This document shows, one piece after another, positions 1 to 7,292 of a stretch of DNA of 37,733 bases (position 1 is its first letter; every line of letters starts with the position of its first letter). A program made the translations under genes and the position numbers. The DNA comes from Bifidobacterium jacchi (GTDB lineage Bacteria > Actinomycetota > Actinomycetes > Actinomycetales > Bifidobacteriaceae), in the NCBI RefSeq assembly GCF_009078285.1, contig NZ_RQSP01000026.1:1-37733 (forward strand). Direction: 5' to 3'. A model generated the notes under the pieces. The model was not told the DNA's origin. It saw only the letters and a program-made list of their open reading frames with translations, and did not search any database.

Positions 1-1134
1 TGGAACGACTGGGATGATGGTAATCCCAATGTCGATTCAGGAACAGCGGCAAAAGTAACAAACCAGACAATTGCTGGGGCTAATCAGAACTGTCTAGCGC
101 GATTCGACAAGCTCCACCCTGACCAGAAGGGTAAGGGCAAGTGCCGCATGGTCGGTGTGGGCGTTGTCACCACATTGGCGCATAAATATGACGGTACGGG
201 GTTCGCGACAGCAAACTTTTGGGAGGCCCAATGGAACAAGACCGTTGCAAATAAAAAGTATCACAACAATAACAAAATATATGACACCAACGATGCTTTT
301 TCAGATGATCCAGCTTGGTCGGTGGACAAGTTGGCGGCAAACGCTTGGAACAACACCGTTCCCATGCCGCCCGTCGTCATCGTGATCGCCCTCAACCAGT
401 ACGAGCCATCACCAACCCCGCCGCCGCAGAACTACAAGCTGACGGTCAGCACGAAGGCGTCCGGCAGGTTCGGCACGGCGGGCGGCACCAACCCGGTCAC
501 CGACGCGATCACCTTGAAAAACAATGCGAACAGCAAGGAAAAAGTCACCGGACAGATCACCCTCACCGCCATCACACTGGACGGCACGACGCACGTCAGC
601 CCGTTGAAACGGTTCACCACAAGCGTTACTAGCACCGTCAACGTGAAATTCAGTCCCGGTGACGTGGTGAAAGCGTGGAAGACATGGCCCGCGGGCGAAT
701 ACTGGTTCGACGTGGCGGTTCCCAAACAGCAGCATATGAGCGCTGCCGCCACACACAACGGGCGCAACGACAAGAACGAATCATGGAAAGCCAGCTACAA
801 GCTCACCATTCGCACGAAAGCCACTGGCCACACGTTGACTGGTGGTAATAAGCCCGTCACGGATACGATCACCCTATCCAACAATGGGGGCGCGTCACAG
901 ACGGTGAAGGGTACGATCACGTTGAACGTGAACACCACGTCCGGCACGTTAAAGAAAGCCAAACAGTTCACTGGCAACACGACCAGCGACACCAAGGTGG
1001 CATTCACCCCGCAGGATATGAACGGCAGAGCGTCATACCGGCACAATCCGCAGCTCAATCCGCAGCCACTCGATGGGGAAAACGGCGTTTTTCGCGTACC
1101 GTGGCTGTGCGGGCCGCCACGCGATGCGATGTGA
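1..1134 (+). CDS. Partial repeat-containing surface protein, truncated at its C-terminus
   Basis: The frame is open from the first base, so the start lies outside the window; 377 residues are visible. Residues 1-134 are Asn/Asp-rich and resemble the extracellular part of a Gram-positive adhesin. A proline linker (EPSPTPPPQ, about 135-143) follows. Then come two related beta-rich repeats: repeat 1 starts at about 145 (YKLTVSTKASG) and repeat 2 at about 266 (YKLTIRTKATG), both containing a PVTD.ITL motif. Repeat 2 stops after FTPQDM at about base 1020, whereas repeat 1 runs another 45 or so residues. The last 35-40 residues are arginine/proline-rich and overlap the palindromic repeat array. No LPXTG motif or membrane anchor remains. 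I infer a surface adhesin or fimbrial-type protein that has lost its anchoring end, so it may be a decaying pseudogene. The exact family is not recognised. Confidence 0.6.
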   Translation, partial: WNDWDDGNPNVDSGTAAKVTNQTIAGANQNCLARFDKLHPDQKGKGKCRMVGVGVVTTLAHKYDGTGFATANFWEAQWNKTVANKKYHNNNKIYDTNDAFSDDPAWSVDKLAANAWNNTVPMPPVVIVIALNQYEPSPTPPPQNYKLTVSTKASGRFGTAGGTNPVTDAITLKNNANSKEKVTGQITLTAITLDGTTHVSPLKRFTTSVTSTVNVKFSPGDVVKAWKTWPAGEYWFDVAVPKQQHMSAAATHNGRNDKNESWKASYKLTIRTKATGHTLTGGNKPVTDTITLSNNGGASQTVKGTITLNVNTTSGTLKKAKQFTGNTTSDTKVAFTPQDMNGRASYRHNPQLNPQPLDGENGVFRVPWLCGPPRDAM

Positions 1135-1394
1135 CCGATCACAAACGATACCGTGGCTGCAAAACCACCCGAAAACCACGCTCACGTCGCAATGTGACCG
1201 CTCACACCACGTCGCATGGCTTACCCCACAGCCACGCGATGAGAAAAAGGGCACTTTTGTGATCTCGTGGCTGCAAAACATGCAAAAAGCAGCACACGCG
1301 ACACCTTGTGATCGCTTACAGGAAGATGCGAGGCAGATTCCACAGCCACGCGACTCGATATGACCGGTTACAAACGATTGCGTGGCTGCAGAAC
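1061..1394. repeat. Tandem array of about 55-bp imperfect palindromic units
   Basis: About six degenerate units begin near 1061, 1114, 1171, 1226, 1285 and 1340. The arms resemble GCAGCCACGCGAT and its complement (copies at 1062-1075, 1226-1240, 1340-1353 and, inverted, 1152-1165, 1266-1279, 1381-1394). Four units contain a near-palindromic core TGTGAYCGNTYACA: 1130-1143, 1193-1206, 1307-1320, 1359-1372 (the last starts TATGA). Each unit can fold into a hairpin. The first units overlap the broken end of the surface protein gene. A lone copy of the 13-base arm also lies at 29557-29569. Confidence 0.75.
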
Positions 1395-1777
1395 CAAGCG
1401 ATCTACTCGGATCGCACCATTGCGCATCCCCCGGCGACACACACCATCCCATGCAAGGACTCATCAAGGACCCATCGTGATCGACAGCATGCCGCCCGAA
1501 TACGATCGGGCGGTAGATCCGTTCCGCGGTACAAGCCAATCATGCGCGAACCAATATGCGCTGCCCAGTCGATTCGTGTGCGAAGCGGGCCGATGAGTTG
1601 AGGAACAATCCGAACCGTGGAGCGGACCGAGGGACGGTCAGCCAGTGATCTGTCTCACAGATAATGAGACTTCTGCCATTTTCGCGGGTTGGCTGGTGGA
1701 GCACCAGAGAGGAACGAGATGAACGAGAGCGGGGGCGCTGCTTTAGCGCAAGGATTTTTCGGAAAGAAGGGGGATCA
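1395..1777. other. Non-coding stretch after the repeat array; one perfect hairpin
   Basis: No convincing gene is seen between the repeat array and the antiporter stop codon. A perfect 8-bp stem (CCGCCCGA / TCGGGCGG, 6-nt loop) lies at 1492-1513. It has no T-rich tail, so calling it a terminator would be weak. The rest shows no tRNA-like fold or clear promoter. Confidence 0.5.
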
Positions 1778-3838
1778 CTAGACCATGACCGATTCGGCCT
1801 GCATGAGGTGGACGTTGGCGCGCATGAGGCGCGCGTCGTCTCGCGTGATCTCCTTGGATTCGAGCATCTCACGGATGGTATCGAGCTCCATGCGCATCGC
1901 GTCGGCGCGCACGGCCTCGATCTTCGCGCTGTCCGCCACATGGACCGCCGACAGCGACGTGTCAAGGATCTGATTGAGCCCCCTGCGGTATTCGACGAGC
2001 AATTCGGCCACCAGTTCGGCATCGTAGACATGGTCGAGCATGAGATCCTGCAGGCGGTCGATGATGTCGTTGTACAACGGTACCTGCACCGCACGTATCG
2101 CACGGGTGCGCTCCGCCTCGAGCCCCGGCGTGTGACGGGCGATCCCCTCCCAGTATCGACGCATGATGGGCATGAACCGGCGACGCAGCTTCGCCAATCG
2201 GAACGACAGGCCGCGACCGATCTGCCCACCGTCCTCGGGAGTCATGCGGGACAGCACCGATTCGATATGCTCCAGCAGGTAGCGCGCCCCCATGAGCTGG
2301 CTTGCGGTCTCCTCGTCCGGATTGTCGATGCCCTCGCGCGAGGAGATCGCGTCGATCAGCCAGTCGCGTTCCCATTCCAATGTGCGAATGCGCAGCTCGT
2401 TGGCCTCTCGCGGCGATGATGACGGCAGACTCGTCTCGACGCGTTCGATGCGGTCGTTGTAGCTTTTCAGCACCTTGGTGACCGCGGCATGCGTCTGCGG
2501 GGTGTCGTTGTCGACGATCTTGGCGATGGTGCGCCGCAGCATCTCCACATCGCGACGCGCCCACTCCTGGCTCGATGTATCGGCCGGCTTCGGCGAGAGT
2601 AGCGGCAGCATGACGTTGGAGAGAATGATCGATATGACGATGTATCCCGAAACGATGAAGAGGATGATGTCACGCACCGGGACGGACGCGCCGTCATCAA
2701 TCGAATACGGCAGCGAGAACGCCATCGCCAGTGAGATCGCGCCTTTCGGGCCACCGAAGGTCATCACCCATGTGGAGTGCCATCGTTCGGCGTTCATCTT
2801 GCGCCGACGGCCCGTGGTGAGATCCTTGGCGCAGCGCAGCGTGGCGGCGCACCAGACGAATCGCAACACGAGCGTCAGCAGCGTGAGCAGCAGCACCAGA
2901 CCGATCATCGCCCACAGGTTGACGCGCGGATCATCCCATATGGAGCGCATCGCAATGGGCAGTTCGATACCAAGCAGCACGAACACGACGCCGTTGAGCG
3001 TGAAGTCGACCAGATGCCACACCGAGTTCGACACGAGGTTGACGCGTGCCACGTCGCCGCCGACGCCGGTTCTCGGGAACGTGATGACCACGCCGCATGC
3101 CACCACGGCCAGCAGACCGGAGATGCCCACATGCTCGGAAAGCAGATACACGCCGAATGGAAGGAAGCATTCCATGAGCATGCGCGTGGTCATGTCCTCC
3201 ATGTTGTGCCGGCGCAGCATCAGCACGACCCGGTCGAACGCCCATCCGACCACGACTCCGATCAACGTGCCGAAGATGAAGCTGGCGATCACCTGACCGC
3301 CGAATCCGACCGGGGAGAAATGACCGGTGGCGAGCGCCACGAGCATTGTTTGGAAGCCGACGAGGCTGACCGGATCGTTGAGCAGGCTTTCGCTTTGCAG
3401 CACTGACTGCTGTCGTGGCGTCAGATCGACCACGCCTCCCAGCTGTGCGACCGATACCGCGTCGGTGGGACTGATGACCGCGCCCATCGCCACTGCCGCC
3501 ATCATCGGTATGGCCGGCCATATCTCGTGCAGGGCGATGCCGCTGACGATCATGGTCACCATGACGAGTCCGACGGCGAGCGAGAGCGACAGGCCGAGAT
3601 CCTTGCCGAGCGCCTTTCGGTCGATGCCGCGCGCCTCCAGGTAGAACAGCGGCACGATGAACAGCAGCATGAACACGTCCGGCTCGAACTGCACATTGCT
3701 CAGTGCCGGCGTGAAGTACCATGCCACGCCGAAGGCGATCTGGATGAGCGGCGTCGAGATCTTGGGGAGAAATCGGCTGAGGAACGAGGAGATGAGAATC
3801 GCGAACAGAATCTCCGTGACGAGCACCGCATCAGCCAT
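1778..3838 (-). CDS. CPA1-family sodium/proton antiporter
   Basis: A 686-residue membrane protein that should exchange cytoplasmic Na+ (or K+) for external protons, serving pH and salt homeostasis. Residues 1 to about 414 hold about 12 hydrophobic segments. The family signatures are visible: ISPTDAV at 122-128, with the ion-binding Asp in TM5, and ESLLNDPVSLV at 150-160. The later FGGPKGAISLA at 361-371 has Lys where many relatives have Arg. Residues 415-686 form a long charged helical cytoplasmic tail, as in the larger NhaP/YjcE-type exchangers. The ATG at 3838 has a GGGAAGGGG-like ribosome-binding site just upstream. The gene stands alone on the minus strand with about 310 bp of upstream DNA. 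Family assignment is secure; ion preference is not readable. Confidence 0.93.
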   Translation of the reverse strand: MADAVLVTEILFAILISSFLSRFLPKISTPLIQIAFGVAWYFTPALSNVQFEPDVFMLLFIVPLFYLEARGIDRKALGKDLGLSLSLAVGLVMVTMIVSGIALHEIWPAIPMMAAVAMGAVISPTDAVSVAQLGGVVDLTPRQQSVLQSESLLNDPVSLVGFQTMLVALATGHFSPVGFGGQVIASFIFGTLIGVVVGWAFDRVVLMLRRHNMEDMTTRMLMECFLPFGVYLLSEHVGISGLLAVVACGVVITFPRTGVGGDVARVNLVSNSVWHLVDFTLNGVVFVLLGIELPIAMRSIWDDPRVNLWAMIGLVLLLTLLTLVLRFVWCAATLRCAKDLTTGRRRKMNAERWHSTWVMTFGGPKGAISLAMAFSLPYSIDDGASVPVRDIILFIVSGYIVISIILSNVMLPLLSPKPADTSSQEWARRDVEMLRRTIAKIVDNDTPQTHAAVTKVLKSYNDRIERVETSLPSSSPREANELRIRTLEWERDWLIDAISSREGIDNPDEETASQLMGARYLLEHIESVLSRMTPEDGGQIGRGLSFRLAKLRRRFMPIMRRYWEGIARHTPGLEAERTRAIRAVQVPLYNDIIDRLQDLMLDHVYDAELVAELLVEYRRGLNQILDTSLSAVHVADSAKIEAVRADAMRMELDTIREMLESKEITRDDARLMRANVHLMQAESVMV

Positions 3839-4148
3839 CGCCGCAGCCCCTTCCCTAACCCATGTCGGGCCATGCGCGCGGGCGACCGGACAACGACGCC
3901 GGGCGAAGCATCGGGCATGATCCTGTTGTTACCACATTATTCACCGTCGTATTCGAGCCGAGCGCCGTTAACGGAAGACATACAACGAGCGGGATTCGCC
4001 CGGCGTTTCCCTAACGATTCCCTTACGTGTCACTCTTACGCGTCTTCTACGTCATGCTCCTTTCGAGATTCCGTTCAGCCCGTCACAAAGCCCGTCACAA
4101 AGCGCGCCACAAAACTCGCCACGGCCTCCCGCCCGATGCGGCGGCACC
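3839..4148. other. Intergenic region upstream of the antiporter
   Basis: This 310-bp gap separates the aminotransferase stop from the antiporter start, both on the minus strand. It should hold the antiporter promoter, but I see no clear -35/-10 pair. Its left part is richer in A+T than the genes. A 12-bp tandem repeat lies at 4079-4126. Confidence 0.5.
4079..4126. repeat. 12-bp tandem repeat, four degrading copies
   Basis: Two identical copies of CCCGTCACAAAG (4079-4090, 4091-4102) are followed by CGCGCCACAAAA and CTCGCCACGGCC, keeping the 12-bp register. It lies just past the 3' end of the aminotransferase gene. No gene is supported across it. Confidence 0.7.
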
Positions 4149-5957
4149 CTATTGCCGATAGGTGCTCAGGAAGTCGGCGAGCTTACCGACCGCGTCCTTG
4201 AGCACCTCGATGCGAGGCAGGTACACGATGCGGAAGTGGTCCGGCTCATGCCAGTTGAATCCTCCGCCGCGTGTGATGAGGATGCGCTTGTCGTGCAGCA
4301 GGTCGAGCGCGAACTGCTCGTCGTCGGTGATGTTGAACTTCTCGACGTCGAGCTTGGGGAAGATGTAGAACGCGGCCTTGGGCTTGACCGCAGTCACCCC
4401 GTCGATGGCGTTGAGCGCATTGTAGATGTAGTCGCGCTGCTCGTAGATGCGCCCGCCCGGCACGATGTAGTCGTTGACGGACTGATGCCCGCCTAGGGCG
4501 GTCTGCACGATCGACTGCGCGGGCACGTTCGAGCAGATGCGCATGTTGGTGAGCATGTTGATGCCCTCGATGTAGTCCTTGGCGATGGACTTGTTGCCCG
4601 AGAGCACCATCCATCCGATGCGGTACCCAGCGATCATATGCGACTTGGACAGGCCGGAGAACGTGACGCAGAACAGGTCCGGCGCCAGGGACGCGATGGA
4701 GACGTGCTTGAGCCCGTCCATGACGAGCCGGTCGTAGATCTCGTCGGAGAAGATCATGAGATGATGCTCGCGGGCGAGATCGACGATCTGCTGAAGCACC
4801 TCGGGCGGATAGAGCGCACCGGTCGGATTGTTCGGGTTGATGAGCACGATCGCGACCGTGCGGTCGGTGATCTTGGCCCGCATGTCGTCGATGTCGGGAT
4901 ACCATTCGGACTGCTCGTCGCACACGTAGTGGACGGCGGTGCCTCCGGCGAGGTTCACGCAGGCGGTCCACAGCGGGTAGTCGGGACTCGGGATGAGCAC
5001 CTCGTCGCCGTTGTCGAGCAGCGCCGACATGCACAGGTTGATGAGTTCGCTGACCCCGTTGCCGGTGTAGACGTCCTCGATGCCGACGTTGGGGATGTTC
5101 TTGAGCTGCGCGTACTGCATGATGGCCTTGCGCGCGGAGAACAGGCCCTTGGACGCCGAATAGCCCTCCGTGTCGGTCAGCTGACGGGACATGTCGTAGA
5201 CCACCTCGTCGGGGGTGCGGAAGCCGAACGGCGCAGGATTGCCGATGTTCAGCTTGAGCACGTGCATGCCGGCCTCCTCCATGCGGGCGGCCTCGTCGAC
5301 GACCGGACCGCGCACGTCGTAGAGCACGTTGTCGAGCTTGGTTGATTTGTGGAAACGTCGCATGGGAGCTCCTTCCGACTTCATGGCTGACGTGGCTGAC
5401 ATGACTACTGACGATGCTTGCATATTCGTTGCAGACGCCGGTTCGGCTGCGGCACGAGCCATTTCGACCGGCACGGCCGTTTGCTCTCGCGCCGAGAGCG
5501 TCAGGGATGTCGAGGGCACCGAAGGCGACGAGACCGTCGACGACATCGATGGCGCCGACGCCGGTTCCCTGCGACCGGAGGACGACCGCTGACCGGACAC
5601 GACGCGGACCGTGCTCTCCTCCAGCGCTGTCGAGCCAAACCCGGTGACGCCAAACCCGGCGGAGCCGATCCCCGATGCGTCGTCACCGGCCTCAGCCCTG
5701 GCACTGGGTTCAGCACCGGCATGGCCGTGATCGGTGCGACCATCGGACCCGAGCAGCCAAGCCGGATCGACGTCAAGCACCTCGGCGAGGAAGTTCAACG
5801 TCTCCGACCGCGGCACCGTCTTGCCGCTCACATATTGGCTGACGTGGCTTTTGCCAAGCTTGACGCCGGCGTTCTGCGCGGCCCGGACGATGTCGATCTG
5901 CTTGAGATGGCGCCGGTTCATCGCATCACGCAAATGCATGGCGAAATGATCGTCCAT
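4149..5957 (-). CDS. XRE-type HTH domain fused to an AlaA-like PLP aminotransferase
   Basis: A 602-residue two-part protein. Residues 1-70 form a Cro/C1-type helix-turn-helix (HLKQIDIVRAAQ, then GKSHVSQYVSGKTVPR). Residues 71-198 are a low-complexity Ser/Ala-rich linker. Residues 199-602 are a complete class I/II (fold type I) aminotransferase with NPNNPTG at 374-380, SDEIYD at 404-409 and the PLP lysine K438 in SGLSKSH. The catalytic part most resembles E. coli AlaA, which makes alanine from pyruvate and glutamate. The ATG at 5957 has AAAGGAGGAG upstream. A second strong start lies inside the gene at M199 (base 5363), exactly at the domain boundary. Six GTTCAA motifs sit upstream. I infer a metabolic enzyme that also regulates transcription, probably its own. 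This is not the MocR layout, which uses a GntR-type domain. Confidence 0.9.
   Translation of the reverse strand: MDDHFAMHLRDAMNRRHLKQIDIVRAAQNAGVKLGKSHVSQYVSGKTVPRSETLNFLAEVLDVDPAWLLGSDGRTDHGHAGAEPSARAEAGDDASGIGSAGFGVTGFGSTALEESTVRVVSGQRSSSGRREPASAPSMSSTVSSPSVPSTSLTLSAREQTAVPVEMARAAAEPASATNMQASSVVMSATSAMKSEGAPMRRFHKSTKLDNVLYDVRGPVVDEAARMEEAGMHVLKLNIGNPAPFGFRTPDEVVYDMSRQLTDTEGYSASKGLFSARKAIMQYAQLKNIPNVGIEDVYTGNGVSELINLCMSALLDNGDEVLIPSPDYPLWTACVNLAGGTAVHYVCDEQSEWYPDIDDMRAKITDRTVAIVLINPNNPTGALYPPEVLQQIVDLAREHHLMIFSDEIYDRLVMDGLKHVSIASLAPDLFCVTFSGLSKSHMIAGYRIGWMVLSGNKSIAKDYIEGINMLTNMRICSNVPAQSIVQTALGGHQSVNDYIVPGGRIYEQRDYIYNALNAIDGVTAVKPKAAFYIFPKLDVEKFNITDDEQFALDLLHDKRILITRGGGFNWHEPDHFRIVYLPRIEVLKDAVGKLADFLSTYRQ
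5361..5374 (-). promoter_or_regulatory. Internal ribosome-binding site and ATG at the aminotransferase domain boundary
   Basis: On the minus strand AAGGAG (5374-5369) stands five bases before an in-frame ATG (5363-5361). That ATG is codon 199 of the fusion, where homology to stand-alone AlaA-type enzymes begins (MRRFHKSTKLDN). Initiation here would give a 404-residue catalytic-only product. The spacing and sequence are as good as at ordinary starts in this window. Use in vivo is an inference. Confidence 0.6.
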
Positions 5958-5991
5958 GGCTCCTCCTTTCCGCGATCACCAAAAGACAGAA

Positions 5992-6105
5992 GTTCAAAGT
6001 TCAAAATCTATGGTTCAAACCTTAGCACCATGCCATCACGAAACGCCGATGAGTTCAATTTTCATCGGCATCCAGTCACAAAAAAAGTTCAATATCGGGG
6101 TTCAA
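5992..6105. promoter_or_regulatory. Cluster of six GTTCAA motifs upstream of the HTH-aminotransferase gene
   Basis: GTTCAA (TTGAAC on the coding strand of the gene) occurs at 5992, 5999, 6013, 6053, 6087 and 6100, in the 144 bp between the glycerate kinase stop and the HTH-aminotransferase start. The last copies overlap the kinase stop codon. Such clustering is typical of a multi-site operator. The likeliest binder is the fusion's own XRE domain, by inference only; a copy may also serve as a -35 element. Confidence 0.5.
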
Positions 6106-7238
6106 CGATGCAGTAGCATCGTCCGTACGACCTGTTCGGCGGTGAACGCCACGTTCACAGCGGCATCGCGCAGCAGCTCATCGAGCGACGCCGCACCGGG
6201 TGCCGTGCCGAATATCGCGTCGATGCCCTTGCCGTACAGTCCCTCCACGCCACCCCCGACATGCCCGGCGATGGCGATCACCGGCCTGCCATGGCGTTTC
6301 GCCATACCCGCCACGCCAGCCGGCGTCTTGCCGAATCCGGTCTGCGCGTCGACGGAGCCTTCGCCGGTGAACACCACATCAGCCCAGCGAACGGCCTCAT
6401 CCAAGCCAATTCGCTCGCTCACCAGCTCGAATCCAGGGCGGAACCGGGCATGCGCAAACGCCTGCAGCGCCGCCCCGATGCCGCCCGCCGCTCCCCCGCC
6501 CGGCAGATGCGCGACGTCAACGCCGCACTGGCTTCCCGCCACGGCGGCGAAACGCGCAAGCGCGCGGTCAAGCACCGCGACATCCTCGCCGCTCGCCCCC
6601 TTCTGCGGACCGAACACGGCGCTGGCGCCGTTCGGCCCGACCAGCGGATTGGTCACGTCGCACGCGGCGATCACCTCGGTGCCGCCAAGTCTGGGATCAA
6701 GCCCATCCGCATCGATGAACGCCAACGATCCCAGCGCCGCTCCCCCGGCAGGCAGCACACGCCCAGCGTCGTCCAGGAATCGCACGCCAAGCGCCGTCAG
6801 CATTCCCGCACCCGCGTCATTGGTCGCGCTGCCGCCAAGCCCGACGATGATCGTCGCGGCTCCGGCATCCAGAGCGGCGCGCATCAGCTCCCCGGTGCCG
6901 AATGACGAGGCGATCAGCGGATCGCGCTCCGCCGCACCGACCAGAGCGAGACCGCTTGCCGCGGCGGTTTCCACGACCGCCGTGCGCCCATCCCCCAGCA
7001 TCGCGAATTCCGCTTGGATCGGCCGCCCCAGCGGATCGTGAGCCGCCGCGACGACCATGGTGCCGCCGGTGGCGTCGGCGAGCGCCCGCGCCGTCCCCTC
7101 GCCGCCGTCGGCCATCGGTGCAAGGCGGATTTCGGCATGACGATCGGCACGCCGTATCCCCTCGGCCATGGCCGTCGCCGCCGCCAGAGCGGTCAAGCTT
7201 TCCTTGAATGAATCGGGAGCGCACAGATAACGGGTCAT
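6102..7238 (-). CDS. Glycerate kinase (GlxK/GarK family)
   Basis: A 378-residue, full-length member of the glycerate kinase family, which phosphorylates glycerate with ATP to 2- or 3-phosphoglycerate and so feeds lower glycolysis. Family blocks are all present: PDSFKESL at 8-15, ADGGEGT at 43-49, GLGGSATNDAGAGM at 133-146, CDVTNPL at 193-199 and GEGSVDAQT at 292-300. The ATG at 7238 has no clear Shine-Dalgarno sequence, but TAGACT lies at 7252-7247. That is right for a -10 element of a leaderless transcript. The product of phosphorylation and the source of glycerate in this organism cannot be told from the sequence. The gene precedes the HTH-aminotransferase on the same strand by 144 bp. Confidence 0.93.
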   Translation of the reverse strand: MTRYLCAPDSFKESLTALAAATAMAEGIRRADRHAEIRLAPMADGGEGTARALADATGGTMVVAAAHDPLGRPIQAEFAMLGDGRTAVVETAAASGLALVGAAERDPLIASSFGTGELMRAALDAGAATIIVGLGGSATNDAGAGMLTALGVRFLDDAGRVLPAGGAALGSLAFIDADGLDPRLGGTEVIAACDVTNPLVGPNGASAVFGPQKGASGEDVAVLDRALARFAAVAGSQCGVDVAHLPGGGAAGGIGAALQAFAHARFRPGFELVSERIGLDEAVRWADVVFTGEGSVDAQTGFGKTPAGVAGMAKRHGRPVIAIAGHVGGGVEGLYGKGIDAIFGTAPGAASLDELLRDAAVNVAFTAEQVVRTMLLHR

Positions 7239-7292
7239 GCATCACAGTCTAGCCGCGCGCCCCCAATCCGCGCGCACCCAATCCGCGCGACC

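Noticed and set aside
1130..1372. CRP/FNR-type binding sites (TGTGA...TCACA)
   Set aside because: The spacer is 4 bp, not the 6 bp of CRP-type sites, and the copies belong to a repeat array rather than a promoter.
1061..1394. Possible CRISPR array
   Set aside because: Units are palindromic and degenerate throughout, with no constant repeat alternating with unique spacers, and no cas genes are present.
1033..1539. Minus-strand cysteine-rich open frame across the repeats
   Set aside because: Its apparent repeated motifs come from the DNA repeats, whose period of about 55 bp shifts the frame; no start signal or domain is seen.
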